From Rubneribacter badeniensis (GTDB taxonomy: Bacteria; Actinomycetota; Coriobacteriia; Coriobacteriales; Eggerthellaceae), in assembly GCF_002899695.1 (NCBI RefSeq), contig NZ_PPEL01000004.1:25240-89239 (forward strand): 64,000 bases of DNA, in the 5' to 3' direction. Of this stretch, positions 25,796 to 36,705 are shown piece by piece (the first letter of the stretch is position 1; every line of letters starts with the position of its first letter). Under the pieces are notes generated by a model. The model searched no databases. It was given only the letters and a program-made list of their open reading frames with translations, and was not told the DNA's origin. Made by a program: the position numbers and the translations under genes.

Positions 25796-25831
25796 CACGG
25801 CGCGCCCTTCGCGCGCGGCGGGCGCGCCGTG
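25796..25831. terminator. Perfect 12-bp hairpin between convergent genes
   Basis: CACGGCGCGCCC at 25796-25807 pairs exactly with 25820-25831, around a 12-base loop. It lies between the hypothetical gene and queA, whose ends face each other. No T-run; a bidirectional U-less terminator or end-stabilising hairpin. Confidence 0.45.
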
Positions 25832-25866
25832 CGCGCGGCCTCGAAGGCCGCCTCCCTCGGCCTTCC

Positions 25867-26946
25867 TCAGCCGATGAGCATCGCGTCGCCGAACGAGAGC
25901 ATGCGGTAGCGCTCGGCGACGGCATGGGCGTAGGCGGCCATGATGTTGTCGCGGGTGGAGAACGCGGAGACGAGCATCATGAGCGTGGAGCGCGGCACGT
26001 GGAAGTTCGTAATGAGGGCGTCCACCGCGTGAAACTCGTATCCGGGCAGGATGTAGAGCGAGGTGGCCTCGCGATCTTTCGGCACGAGGCGGCCCGCTTC
26101 GGCGTCCCAGGCGCTCTCGAGGCTGCGCACGCTCGTCGTGCCCACGGCCACCACGCGCCCGCCTCGCTCCCGCGCCTCGTTGACGGCATCGGCGGTGCGC
26201 TGCCCCACGGTGTAGAACTCGGTGTGGATGACGTGGCGCTCGGGGTCGTCCTCGTCCACGATGCGGAACGTGTCGAGGCCCACCTCCAGCTCCACCGTCT
26301 CCCATCCCACGCCCTTCTCGCGCAGCCGGTCGATGAGCGCGGGCGTGAAGTGCAGTCCGGCCGTGGGGGCCGCAGCCGAGCTTTCGCGGCGGGAGTACAC
26401 GGTTTGGTACAGTTCCTCGTCGCCTGCGTAGTCTTTGATGTAGGGCGGCAGCGGCGTGCGGCCGACCGCGTGCAACGCCTCGTCGAGCGAGGGCAGCGTC
26501 GTCGAGAGCCGCGCGACGCGCTCGCCTTTCTGGGCGTTTTGTGCCCAGTCCACGACCTCTGCCGACAGCACCGTGTTGCCCGCGGCGTCCGCGAAGTCCA
26601 CCACGGCCCCGCTTCCGGGCTTGAGGCGCTTTCCGGGCCGCACGAGCACTTCCCACAGGGCGCTTCTGTTTTGGGTGGGCGTGCCGTGCTGGCGCAGCAG
26701 GAACACCTCGGCCGCACCTCCCGTGCCGCGCTTTTTTCCGATGAGGCGCGCCGGCATGACGCGCGTCTCGTTCGCCACGAGCACGTCTCCCGGATGCAGG
26801 TAGTCGACGATGTCGCGGAACACGCGATCCTCGAGCGCGCCGGTCGCGCGGTCCATGACGAGCAGACGGCAGCCGTCGCGGTCGGGCGCGGGCTCTTGTG
26901 CGATGAGCTCGGGGGGCAGGTCGTAGTCGAAGTCGCTCGTGAGCAT
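25867..26946 (-). CDS. queA: S-adenosylmethionine:tRNA ribosyltransferase-isomerase
   Basis: 359 residues. It transfers and isomerises the ribose of S-adenosylmethionine onto preQ1 in tRNA to give epoxyqueuosine. Family landmarks: LTSDFDYDLPPELIAQEP at the N-terminus, VANETRVMPARL, APTAGLHFTPALI and a C-terminal TNFHVPRSTLMMLVSAF. GAAGGAA precedes ATG 26946; an upstream ATG at 27000 is unlikely. With queH and tgt nearby, the end of the queuosine pathway is present. Confidence 0.95.
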   Translation of the reverse strand: MLTSDFDYDLPPELIAQEPAPDRDGCRLLVMDRATGALEDRVFRDIVDYLHPGDVLVANETRVMPARLIGKKRGTGGAAEVFLLRQHGTPTQNRSALWEVLVRPGKRLKPGSGAVVDFADAAGNTVLSAEVVDWAQNAQKGERVARLSTTLPSLDEALHAVGRTPLPPYIKDYAGDEELYQTVYSRRESSAAAPTAGLHFTPALIDRLREKGVGWETVELEVGLDTFRIVDEDDPERHVIHTEFYTVGQRTADAVNEARERGGRVVAVGTTSVRSLESAWDAEAGRLVPKDREATSLYILPGYEFHAVDALITNFHVPRSTLMMLVSAFSTRDNIMAAYAHAVAERYRMLSFGDAMLIG

Positions 26947-27081
26947 GTCGGTTCCTTCGTGCAGGGATGGGGTTCGTTTGAATCCGACTATTATAGGCAT
27001 TCGCGGTGCGGCGGGCCAGGGGCGGGTTGGGGTCGGCTGTGACGGGCTGCGGTTTGCGAGCCGGGGTCGGCTCCGGTCCCA

Positions 27082-27104
27082 GCCCCAACCCTAACCCCAA
27101 CCCG
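27082..27104 (-). other. Telomere-like G-quadruplex motif upstream of queA
   Basis: The minus strand, the coding strand of queA, carries four closely spaced guanine runs in the order GGG, GGGG, GGG, GGGG separated by TT or TTA, the pattern of an intramolecular G-quadruplex. It also forms a 12-bp inverted repeat (27022-27033 with 27094-27105). It lies about 136 bases before the queA start. Confidence 0.55.
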
Positions 27105-27281
27105 CGTCCGATCCTCCGATTCGCCGCGCCGCCGCTCGGCGCTTTGCTTTGAGGGGGCGAACGCGCTTCGCGAGCCATGCCGCCAGAGGTCGTGCGGGCG
27201 GCGCTTCGAAGTGACGGTGCCCATCGTGCGGACCTTGCTGTTCGTGCCGCGCTCCGTCCCTTCCCGTCGCCCCATCACGCG

Positions 27282-28076
27282 TCACGCGTCGCCGCGCGCT
27301 TCGTCCTCTCCTTCGCGTCTGCGCTCCCTCAAGGTCTTCAGCACGGCGCGTTTTTTGGCCTGCTTGGCGTCGTAGGCCGCCCGCTCGGCCCGTCGCGCGG
27401 CGCGCTCGGCCTCGGCGGCAGCGCGCTCGGCCGCCCGCGCCTCGGCTTCAGCCGCCCGCTCGGCCGCTCGCGCTGCCTTGCGCGCCTTCCGCTCGGCCTC
27501 GGCCTCGGCTTCGGAGAAGCGGCAGCCGCAGTAGTTCTGCCGGTACATGCCGAGCGCCCGGCTTCGGCGCACGGCCTCGTCGTAGAAAGGCCGGAAGTCC
27601 TCGAACACAGCGCGCACGCCCGCGTTCGCCGCCGCGCGCTCAAGCTCCTCGCCGATGACCTCGGTGAACTGGTACGGGCTGACGGAAAGCGTCGTGCCCA
27701 CGCCGTCGAAGCCGAGCTCGGCGGCCGTTCGCGCCGTCTCCGAGAGCCGAAGGCGGTAGCAGGCGCGGCACCGGGCCTCGCGGGCGGAGGGTTCGGTCGC
27801 CGAACGCAGCGCGTCGTCGCCGATTGCGGCGAGCGCCGCCGCGCCGACGCGTCCCGCGCATGCCTCCCAGGTCGCAGGGTCGTACGGGCCCTCTATGACG
27901 GGAAGCCCTTCGCCGTCGGCCCATGCGCGCAGCGTGGCCAGGCGGCGGGCGTGCTCGTCGGCCGGCGCGATGTTCGAGTTCGCGTAGTAGATGGCGAGGT
28001 CGTGCCCTGCCGCGCGCAGGATGCGCGTCGGTTCGAGCGAGCACGGACCGCAGCAGGCGTGAAGTAGCAATTTCAT
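27282..28076 (-). CDS. queH: Epoxyqueuosine reductase QueH
   Basis: 264 residues. It reduces epoxyqueuosine to queuosine in tRNA; QueH is the non-cobalamin alternative to QueG. The paired cysteines HACCGPC (residues 6-12) and the later NYCGC bind its Fe-S/metal centre, and C-x2-C (ARCRACY) is also present. After about residue 190 there is a 75-residue tail almost wholly of Ala, Arg, Glu and Lys, a probable long charged helix absent from the typical protein. The start is fixed by MKLLLHACCGPC. It reads toward queA but is separated from it by 335 bases. Confidence 0.92.
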   Translation of the reverse strand: MKLLLHACCGPCSLEPTRILRAAGHDLAIYYANSNIAPADEHARRLATLRAWADGEGLPVIEGPYDPATWEACAGRVGAAALAAIGDDALRSATEPSAREARCRACYRLRLSETARTAAELGFDGVGTTLSVSPYQFTEVIGEELERAAANAGVRAVFEDFRPFYDEAVRRSRALGMYRQNYCGCRFSEAEAEAERKARKAARAAERAAEAEARAAERAAAEAERAARRAERAAYDAKQAKKRAVLKTLRERRREGEDEARGDA

Positions 28077-28106
28077 TGGGTTTCGGCGCTCCTTTGCATC
28101 GTCTCG

Positions 28107-28112
28107 TATACT
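28107..28112 (+). promoter_or_regulatory. -10 element for the HAD hydrolase gene
   Basis: TATACT, 56 bases before ATG 28169, between divergent queH and the HAD gene. Confidence 0.4.
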
Positions 28113-28168
28113 ACCATGTCGAGCGAATTTCGAGCAGAATGCACAATGACGAGCAGAAGGGCGACGCC

Positions 28169-30194
<2,026 letters not shown>

Positions 30195-30236
30195 GTCCTT
30201 AGGGCCCCCGCCAGCGTGACGTGGGTGTGACAGGGG

Positions 30237-30332
30237 CGTGACAGGGGGACGGGGATAGTGTCACGCTCACGAATGTTTTGCGAAGTTCGAATGCATTGCC
30301 GAGCGTGACATTATCCCCGTCCCCCTGTCACG
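30237..30332. repeat. Long hairpin repeat element, copy 1
   Basis: Arms of 32 bases (30237-30268 and 30301-30332) are inverted copies with one mismatch, beginning CGTGACAGGGGGACGGGG. The 32-base loop is nearly identical (30 of 32) to that of the copy at 38710-38809. It occupies the gap between tgt and the secDF promoter. It resembles REP/MITE-like palindromes such as those moved by IS200-type transposases. Confidence 0.85.
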
Positions 30333-30360
30333 CCCTGCGTGGCCTGCATGGGTTTGCGGC

Positions 30361-30370
30361 GGGGGGGGGG
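30361..30370. repeat. Homopolymer of 10 G
   Basis: G10 lies 17 bases before the predicted secDF -35 element. A slippage-prone tract; sequencing error is also possible. Confidence 0.6.
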
Positions 30371-30386
30371 TACTGAGGCTTCTCGC

Positions 30387-30414
30387 TTTACACCATTTAC
30401 GCTTGTGGCATAAT
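30387..30414 (+). promoter_or_regulatory. secDF promoter
   Basis: TTTACA (30387-30392), a 16-base spacer, and CATAAT (30409-30414) preceded by TGG, which gives both a -35 and an extended -10. The start codon is 78 bases downstream. Confidence 0.6.
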
Positions 30415-30491
30415 AAGGCGGTTCGGCCTCCGGGCGCACCCTGCGCGCAGGGCCGGATCGAACAGCGAAAAGGACACGAGGGAGAACCTCC

Positions 30492-33050
30492 ATGGCGACA
30501 GCCCAGAAATCGAAGAAGAAGCCCGCTCGCAACGCCAACCGGCGCAACGTGTGGCTTTTGGTCATCACGACCCTGCTCATCATCGGGTCGGTGTTTCTGT
30601 TCACGCCTCCGCAGGAGCGGATCAACCAAGGGCTGGACATCCAAGGCGGCCTGTCGGTCGTGCTCACGGCGAAGGGAGAGGACGGGCAGGCCGTGTCCAA
30701 CGAGGACATGGAGAAGTCCCGCGCCATCATCGAGAGCCGCGTGAACGCGCTCGGCGCCTCGGAGTCCGTCGTGCAGGTGCAGGGTACCGACCAGATCCTT
30801 GTGCAGCTTCCCGGCCTTACGAACACCGAGGACGCTCTCGACACCATTGGCAAGACCGGTAAACTGGAGTTTGCGCGCCTCGACTCGTTCACCGACGAGG
30901 ATGTGAAGACGAAGATCGAGAATGGCCAGTACGGCGGGGAAGGAGTCTTTACCGACGAGTTCGGCAACTCGTTCCCTTCGGGCACCGAGGAGCATCTTGA
31001 AGTGGCCGAAGGCACGTACACTCCGCTCGTCACCGGCTCGAACATCACGAACGTGAGCATCGGCAAGGAGTCCGAGACGTCTGCGGACTATGCGGTGAAT
31101 GTGAAGCTCGACTCCGAAGGGGCGTCTGCGTTTGCCGAGGCCACGAAGGAGCTTGCGCCGAGCAAGGGCAAGATCGTCATCATCTTGGACAACGAGGTGC
31201 AGTCCGCGCCCGCCGTGCAGTCCGAGATACCGAACGGCGAGGTGTCCATCACGGGAGGCTACACGCTCGACGGGGCGAAGGCGCTGCAGACCGTGCTCGA
31301 GAGCGGCTCGCTTCCCGTGAGCTTCGAGTACGCGCAGAGCCAGACCGTCGGCCCCACGCTCGGCCAAGACGCCCTCGCCTCCGGCGTGCTCGTGGCGGCC
31401 ATCGGGCTTGCGGTCGTGCTTTTGTACCTCCTCGTGTTCTACCGGGGCCTCGGGCTCGTCGCCGCGGCCATGATGGCCGTGTTCGGCGTGTTCTACCTGG
31501 GCCTGCTCGCCTTGCTGTCGCGTTTCGGCCTGTTCAGCCTGTCGCTTGCGGGCATTGCGGGCATCGTGCTGACCATCGGCATGGCGGCCGACGCGTCCAT
31601 CCTCGTGCTCGAGCGCGTCCGCGAGGAGGTGCGCATGGGCAGAAGCGTGCGAGCGGCCTCCATCACGGGCGTGCGCCATGGCATCAGCACCGCCATCGAC
31701 GCCGATCTCGTGACGCTCGTCTCGGCGCTCACCCTGTTCTTCCTGGCCAGCGCCTCGGTGAAGGGCTTCGGCCTGACGCTCGCGCTCGGCATCGCCTGCA
31801 ACGTGGTCGCGATGCTCGTGTTCATGATGCCGCTCATTCGCCTGCTCGCCCCGCGCGCCATCGCGAAGCATCCGGGTTTCTGGGACGTCAAGGACTGCCA
31901 GGACCTCGTCGCGGCCGAACAGGCGGGGCGACTTCCGCGCAAGGTCAAGGGCCGCTTCATCAAGCGCGACATCAACTTCGTGGGCCATCGTCGGACGTTC
32001 CTCATCATCGCTGCGGTCATGATCGCGGCCGTGGCGGTCGTCGTGGGCGTGCGCGGGCTGAACTTCGGCATCGAGTTCCAGGGCGGCACCTCGATCAACT
32101 TCCGCGCCACCGGCGACGTGGGCATCGAGGAGGTGCGCAGCGCGTTCTCCGACGCGGGCGAGCCCGATGCCGTGGTGCAGACGGCGGTGAGCGACGGGGA
32201 GCAAGGATTCCTCGTGCGCACGTCGAACACCTCTCCCGACGCGGCCACCGACGTGGCCAACCAGGTGGCCGGACAGTTCGGCTGGTCTGCCGACTCGTTC
32301 GAGGTGTCCACCATCGGGCCCGACTGGGGCGCGAGCGTGGTCCAGTCGTCCCTCATCGCGCTTCTGGTGTCCTTCGCGCTGATCATTGCGTACATCGCCA
32401 TTCGCTTCGAGTACAAGATGGGCGTCGTGGCCATCGTGGCTTTGCTCCACGACATCATCATCGTCGTGGGCGTGTACGCGCTCGTCGGGCGCGAGGTCAC
32501 GCCGAACGCCGTGGCCGCGCTGCTCACCATCTTGGGTTACTCGCTCTACGACAAGGTGGTCGTGTTCCACCGCATCAACGAGAACATGAAGGGCGACGAG
32601 GGCTCGTGCACGTTCGCGACGATGGCGAACCGCTCGGTCAACCAGGTGTTCATCCGCACGCTCAACACCTCGCTGTCCTCGCTCATCCCCGTGGTGGCCA
32701 TGCTCACGTTCGGCGGCGAGACGCTGAAGGACTTCGCGTTCGCCATGGCCATCGGCCTGGTGTGCGGTGCCTACTCCACCATCTCGGTGGCCATTCCGCT
32801 CTACACCATTTGGAAGCAGCGCGAGCCGAAATACGCCAAGCTCGTGAAGAAGTACGGGCCGGAGGTGCAGCGCTGCTACCTGGGGTACCTTCCGGGCGAT
32901 CCGCGCCTCAAGGAGTTCTACGCCAACGAGGGCGCTTCCGAGGAGACATGCGGGGCCGAGGGGGCGTCTGACAAGGGAGGAGCCGCTGAGAGCGGCGCGA
33001 GGCAAGCGCCGAAGTCAGCGGGCAAGAAGCGCTCTCGCAAGAAGCGATGA
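30492..33050 (+). CDS. secDF: Fused protein translocase subunits SecD-SecF
   Basis: 852 residues in one chain with two times six predicted membrane helices and two periplasmic-type domains. The SecD half has QGLDIQGGLSVVL and later GIVLTIGMAADASILVLERVRE (in part). The SecF half has GIEFQGGTSINF and LLTILGYSLYDKVVVFHRINEN. It uses the proton/sodium gradient to pull proteins out of the SecYEG channel. Fused SecDF is known in Bacillus and others. The C-terminal tail is Lys/Arg/Ser-rich. No yajC is seen. Confidence 0.95.
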   Translation: MATAQKSKKKPARNANRRNVWLLVITTLLIIGSVFLFTPPQERINQGLDIQGGLSVVLTAKGEDGQAVSNEDMEKSRAIIESRVNALGASESVVQVQGTDQILVQLPGLTNTEDALDTIGKTGKLEFARLDSFTDEDVKTKIENGQYGGEGVFTDEFGNSFPSGTEEHLEVAEGTYTPLVTGSNITNVSIGKESETSADYAVNVKLDSEGASAFAEATKELAPSKGKIVIILDNEVQSAPAVQSEIPNGEVSITGGYTLDGAKALQTVLESGSLPVSFEYAQSQTVGPTLGQDALASGVLVAAIGLAVVLLYLLVFYRGLGLVAAAMMAVFGVFYLGLLALLSRFGLFSLSLAGIAGIVLTIGMAADASILVLERVREEVRMGRSVRAASITGVRHGISTAIDADLVTLVSALTLFFLASASVKGFGLTLALGIACNVVAMLVFMMPLIRLLAPRAIAKHPGFWDVKDCQDLVAAEQAGRLPRKVKGRFIKRDINFVGHRRTFLIIAAVMIAAVAVVVGVRGLNFGIEFQGGTSINFRATGDVGIEEVRSAFSDAGEPDAVVQTAVSDGEQGFLVRTSNTSPDAATDVANQVAGQFGWSADSFEVSTIGPDWGASVVQSSLIALLVSFALIIAYIAIRFEYKMGVVAIVALLHDIIIVVGVYALVGREVTPNAVAALLTILGYSLYDKVVVFHRINENMKGDEGSCTFATMANRSVNQVFIRTLNTSLSSLIPVVAMLTFGGETLKDFAFAMAIGLVCGAYSTISVAIPLYTIWKQREPKYAKLVKKYGPEVQRCYLGYLPGDPRLKEFYANEGASEETCGAEGASDKGGAAESGARQAPKSAGKKRSRKKR

Positions 33051-33064
33051 CGTGACGAAAGGGG

Positions 33065-33086
33065 CGGGCTTCGGCCCGTCTCTTTT
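33065..33086 (+). terminator. Terminator of secDF
   Basis: A 5-bp stem CGGGC-TTCG-GCCCG with a stable tetraloop, followed by TCTCTTTT, 14 bases after the stop codon. Confidence 0.65.
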
Positions 33087-33727
33087 GCGAAAGGGACGGG
33101 ATCGCAGACGGGCGTGCGAGGCGTCGGATACCCGGTATGCGCTTTGAAGAAGGGTCGAGCGCCGGGTGCCGTGCGCGTCTTTGCTCGCGGGACGCCCGGT
33201 CCCTTTGCCCGTTTCTTGGCGAAAACATCTCCCGAATCCAAAGCTCCGTTCCGCATCTTCCAGGGAACCGAAGATGGGGTGGACTTGCGGCAGGTGGGCG
33301 GCGGGGCGTCTGCGATCGAAGGGTGGAAGAGGGGGCCGCGCTCGTTGCCGCGGTCGGAAGCGTCCCGATCAGGGGCGCTGCGATCGGAAACGTTCCGAAA
33401 AGAAGCCCTCTCCGAGGTCCCGCCGGTGTCAGGGCAAGCGCACATTCGCGTCGATCGATTACATGATTGAAAGGGCCATAGACAAAAACGCGCGGTTTCT
33501 CTGGTTTTTGAAGCTATTGGGCGGTCGTCGACAATGCTTTTTCGGGGATGGTTTGGAAAACGCCTGGTCATGATGGTGCGTCCCAAAATTATTCTCAATT
33601 TGAAATAGAGAATCTACGCGTTTTCGTCCAGCTGGTTTCCAGGTCGCGCTGGGAGATCAGCGACCGGAGGGGCCTCGCGTGCTCTTCCGGGCCTCCTGAA
33701 CGCTCGCTGCGCAGCCGCACGCCGAGC
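33087..33727. other. Non-coding stretch with an AT-rich core
   Basis: About 640 bases between the secDF terminator and the end of the transporter gene. The section 33460-33630 is markedly AT-rich. It holds an imperfect inverted repeat (ATTCTC and GAGAAT around 33594-33618) preceded by AAAATT, which looks promoter-like, but no supported gene follows in either direction. No RNA gene recognised. Confidence 0.4.
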
Positions 33728-33764
33728 GCCCGCCTCGAGCGCGGACGGCGCGCTCGAGGCGGGC
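33728..33764 (-). terminator. Perfect 16-bp hairpin after the transporter gene
   Basis: GCCCGCCTCGAGCGCG at 33728-33743 pairs exactly with 33749-33764 around a 5-base loop, 60 bases past the stop codon on the minus strand. No T-run follows. Confidence 0.55.
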
Positions 33765-33824
33765 TTGCGGAAGGCGGTCGGGCCGCCGGATGCGAGCTTC
33801 CTTGCGGGGCGGGGCCGCTCCGCT

Positions 33825-35312
33825 CTAGATCAGCAGCATCGCGGCGGTCAGCACGACGACGCACGCGAGGGAGGTGACCACGATCACCTTCATCACGGCT
33901 TTCAGCATGGTGGCGTACTGCACCTTCGCAAGGGCGAGGCCCGCCAGCACCGCGCCGTTCATGGGCGTGATGATGGCCACCACGCCGTGCGCCGCCACGT
34001 AGATCATCACCATGACCTCGGGCGAGAAGCCCAGGCCGTCGGAGAGCGGCCCCATGATGGGCATCGCGAGCGTGGCCATGCCCGAGCTCGACGGGATGGC
34101 GAAGGACAGCACGAAGTAGAACAGGAACGTGGCGGGCGCGAAGATGAAGGCGGGCACGCCGGCCAGGGCGTTCGCGGCGTTTTCGAGGATGAACGTGTCA
34201 AGCGCCGTCTCGCTCATGATGACGGCCACCGAGCGGGCGAGCGCGATGACGAGTGCGACGCTCACCATCTCGGCGCAGCCGCCGAGGAACGTGCCCACGA
34301 TGTCCTTGCCCGACAGGCGCGCGAGGATGCCGATGACGATGGCCATGAGCAAAAACCATGCCGTGGCCTCATTGAAGTACCACGAGCCCAACGGCGTGCC
34401 GGTGAGAAACGCGCTCCACGCGCCGGAGGGGTCGTCCGCCGATCCTCCCAGCATGAACAGGTCGATGCCGAAGTTCTGCCACGGCACGAAGCCGACGATC
34501 ATGACCACGAACGTGAGCGCGAACAGCACGAGCACGATCTTCTGCTTGCCCGACAGCACGGCCGAGAAGGACGGATTCTCGGCATCCTCCTCCATCTGGC
34601 CGTACTCCTTCTCGGCCTCCTCCTGCTCCTGCAGCGACATGAACGTGGAGCCCTTGTCGGCCATGACCTTCTTGGCGTAGCGCATGACGAAGAAGATGGA
34701 GATGGCTTCGGCGATGACGAACAGCACGAGCCCGAACCCGATGATGAGGCCCTGGTCGACGGCGATGCCGAGGTCGGTGAGGGCGGCGGTGGCCACGCCC
34801 ACGGAGAACGGGTTCACCGTGGAGCCGATGCAGCCCGCGCCGGCACCCAAGAGCACTACGAGCGCGCCGGTGAGCGTGTCGAAGCCCGCGGCGTACATGG
34901 TGGCGGCCAAGAGGATGTAGAACGGCACCGTCTCCTCCATCATGCCGTAGGTGGAGCCGCAGATGCCGAACAGCAGCATGAGGATGGGTATGAGCACGAG
35001 CTCGCGGCCCTTGAGCGAGCGCACGAGCGTGGCCACGCCGGCGTCGAGCGCGCCGGTCTTGTTGACCATGGCCAGAAAGCCGCCCAGCACGAGCACGAAC
35101 ACGCACACCTGCATGGCGTCGGCGAATCCCAACACGGGCGCGGTGACCACGTCGGCGAACGTCGCGCCCGTCACTTTGCTGGTGAACAGGGACACGATCA
35201 CCGTGGCGACGGCCACTGCGATGAGGCAGACCACGAGGATGATGAACGAGTCGGGCGTGCGCCGCTTCTTCTTGCGCTTCTCCGGAGCCTTGCTTGCAGT
35301 CGTCTCAGCCAT
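33825..35312 (-). CDS. YfcC-family membrane transporter
   Basis: 495 residues with about 12 predicted membrane helices and a cytoplasmic insertion of charged residues (STFMSLQEQEEAEKEYGQME) near the middle. Two repeated re-entrant-type motifs are visible (YGMMEETVPFY and FAIPSSSGMATLAMPIMGPLSD), as in the YfcC/DcuC ion-transporter superfamily, whose members move C4-dicarboxylates, amino acids or peptides. It overlaps the M20 amidohydrolase gene by 8 bases, so import of an N-acylated or peptide substrate followed by hydrolysis is likely. GGAAAGGAG precedes ATG 35312. Confidence 0.88.
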   Translation of the reverse strand: MAETTASKAPEKRKKKRRTPDSFIILVVCLIAVAVATVIVSLFTSKVTGATFADVVTAPVLGFADAMQVCVFVLVLGGFLAMVNKTGALDAGVATLVRSLKGRELVLIPILMLLFGICGSTYGMMEETVPFYILLAATMYAAGFDTLTGALVVLLGAGAGCIGSTVNPFSVGVATAALTDLGIAVDQGLIIGFGLVLFVIAEAISIFFVMRYAKKVMADKGSTFMSLQEQEEAEKEYGQMEEDAENPSFSAVLSGKQKIVLVLFALTFVVMIVGFVPWQNFGIDLFMLGGSADDPSGAWSAFLTGTPLGSWYFNEATAWFLLMAIVIGILARLSGKDIVGTFLGGCAEMVSVALVIALARSVAVIMSETALDTFILENAANALAGVPAFIFAPATFLFYFVLSFAIPSSSGMATLAMPIMGPLSDGLGFSPEVMVMIYVAAHGVVAIITPMNGAVLAGLALAKVQYATMLKAVMKVIVVTSLACVVVLTAAMLLI

Positions 35313-36519
35313 CGATCTCTCCTTTCCCGTCTGCGCGGGCCGCAAGCCAGCGCAGAGCCATCGTCGCGGTCATCGCCGCTCCTTCGGCGAACACGCTCTC
35401 GTCGAACACCACGCGCGCGTTGTGCACGGGGTAGCGCACGCCCTCGTCCTCGGTGCCGGTTCCCACGACGAAGTACGCGGTGGGCACGGCCTGGGAGATG
35501 ACGCTCATGTCGTCGGAGCCCGAGATGGGCTTATCGAGGATCGTGACGGGGCGTCCGGTGAGCTCTTCCATGTAGCCGATCAGCTCGCGGGTGAGCGCGG
35601 GGTCGTTGTGGACGCTCGGGACGCCGCGGAGGAATTGCACCTCGACGCTGCCGCCGAAGGCCTCGGCGATGCCCTCGCACATGGCCGTCATGCGCTTCTT
35701 CAGGTGCGCGCGGGTGCCCTCGTCCACGGTGCGCAGAGTGCCGAGCATGCGCACGTCGTCGGGCACGATGTTCGCCGCCGTGCCGCCGTTCATCGCGCCG
35801 AACGTGATGACGGCCTGGTCGTTCGGATCGAGCTCGCGCGCGATGAGGTTCTGCGCGCCCTGGAAGATGTGGCATGCGATGTTGAACGGGTCGACCAGCT
35901 GGTTGGGTCGGGAGCCGTGGCCGCCCTTGCCGTGCACGACGATGTCGATGTCGTCGATGGAGGAGAAGCCGGTGCCCGGGCGCGTGGCGACTTCGCCCAG
36001 GTGAAAGTCGAACGGCATGAGGTGGATGGCCGCCGCCGCGTCGACGTGCGGATCCTCCAGCACGCCGGCGTTGATCATGGCCTCGTTGCCGCAGATCTCG
36101 TCGGGGGCCGTACCCTCCTCGTCGGGTTGGAACATGAGCTTCACGCAGCCGTCCAGCTCAGCCTCATGCGCTTTGAGGATGCGGGCCGCGCCCAGCAGCA
36201 TGGCGGTGTGCGCATCGTGGCCGCACGCGTGCATGAAGCCGTTCTGGGAGGCGAAGGGAAGTCCCGTCTCCTCGCGCAGGGGCAGCGCGTCCATGTCGGC
36301 GCGCAGCATGAAGCAGCGACCTTGCGACGGGTCGCCGATGGTGGCCACGAGGCCGCCCGGCACGATCTCCTTCGGCTCGAGGCCGATCTCGCGCAGCCGG
36401 TCGGCGACGTAGGCGGTCGTTTGGGGCAGGTCGAATCCGATCTCGGGGTGCTCGTGCAGCCAGCGGCGGTCGGCGACGATGTCGTCTGCCAACGCCTCGG
36501 CCTCTTCCAGGATGGTCAT
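35305..36519 (-). CDS. M20-family metallo-amidohydrolase
   Basis: 404 residues. The metal ligands are in HACGHDAHT (Cys and His), QPDEEG (Glu pair) and IHLMPFD (His), with the lid domain carrying GKGGHGSRP. This is the carboxypeptidase Ss1/hippurate hydrolase/AbgB-like branch that splits N-acyl amino acids or aminoacyl-conjugates. GAAGGAGG precedes ATG 36519. It is first in a two-gene operon with the YfcC-type transporter and divergent from the LuxR-type gene at 36706, which may control it. Confidence 0.9.
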   Translation of the reverse strand: MTILEEAEALADDIVADRRWLHEHPEIGFDLPQTTAYVADRLREIGLEPKEIVPGGLVATIGDPSQGRCFMLRADMDALPLREETGLPFASQNGFMHACGHDAHTAMLLGAARILKAHEAELDGCVKLMFQPDEEGTAPDEICGNEAMINAGVLEDPHVDAAAAIHLMPFDFHLGEVATRPGTGFSSIDDIDIVVHGKGGHGSRPNQLVDPFNIACHIFQGAQNLIARELDPNDQAVITFGAMNGGTAANIVPDDVRMLGTLRTVDEGTRAHLKKRMTAMCEGIAEAFGGSVEVQFLRGVPSVHNDPALTRELIGYMEELTGRPVTILDKPISGSDDMSVISQAVPTAYFVVGTGTEDEGVRYPVHNARVVFDESVFAEGAAMTATMALRWLAARADGKGEIDG

Positions 36520-36604
36520 GGGTATGCCTCCTTCTTCGATTCGGCGGCTGCATCAAGGCCCCGCCGTCTTCGGTCGCGCCCGCATATCGGCGCCTTCGGA
36601 GCGG

Positions 36605-36610
36605 TACAAT
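36605..36610 (+). promoter_or_regulatory. -10 element for the LuxR-type gene at 36706
   Basis: TACAAT, 95 bases upstream of the start codon, inside the 186-base divergent region. Confidence 0.4.
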
Positions 36611-36705
36611 ACGGGGATGCGGCCGATTCGAGCGTCACCCCGGCGGCGTTACGCGGGTGCGAACGGTTGGTTTTCGGCGGCGAACGGTATTGAGAAGGAG
36701 CGTGC

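Noticed and set aside
33594..33618. Fur-box-like inverted repeat ATTCTC...GAGAAT
   Set aside because: The half-sites are short and the spacing differs from a Fur box; no iron gene follows.
33560..33720. Short stretch EIENLRVFVQLV that recalls the start of a LysR-type regulator
   Set aside because: Only about 12 residues match the general pattern, there is no start codon and the downstream text does not continue as LysR in any frame.
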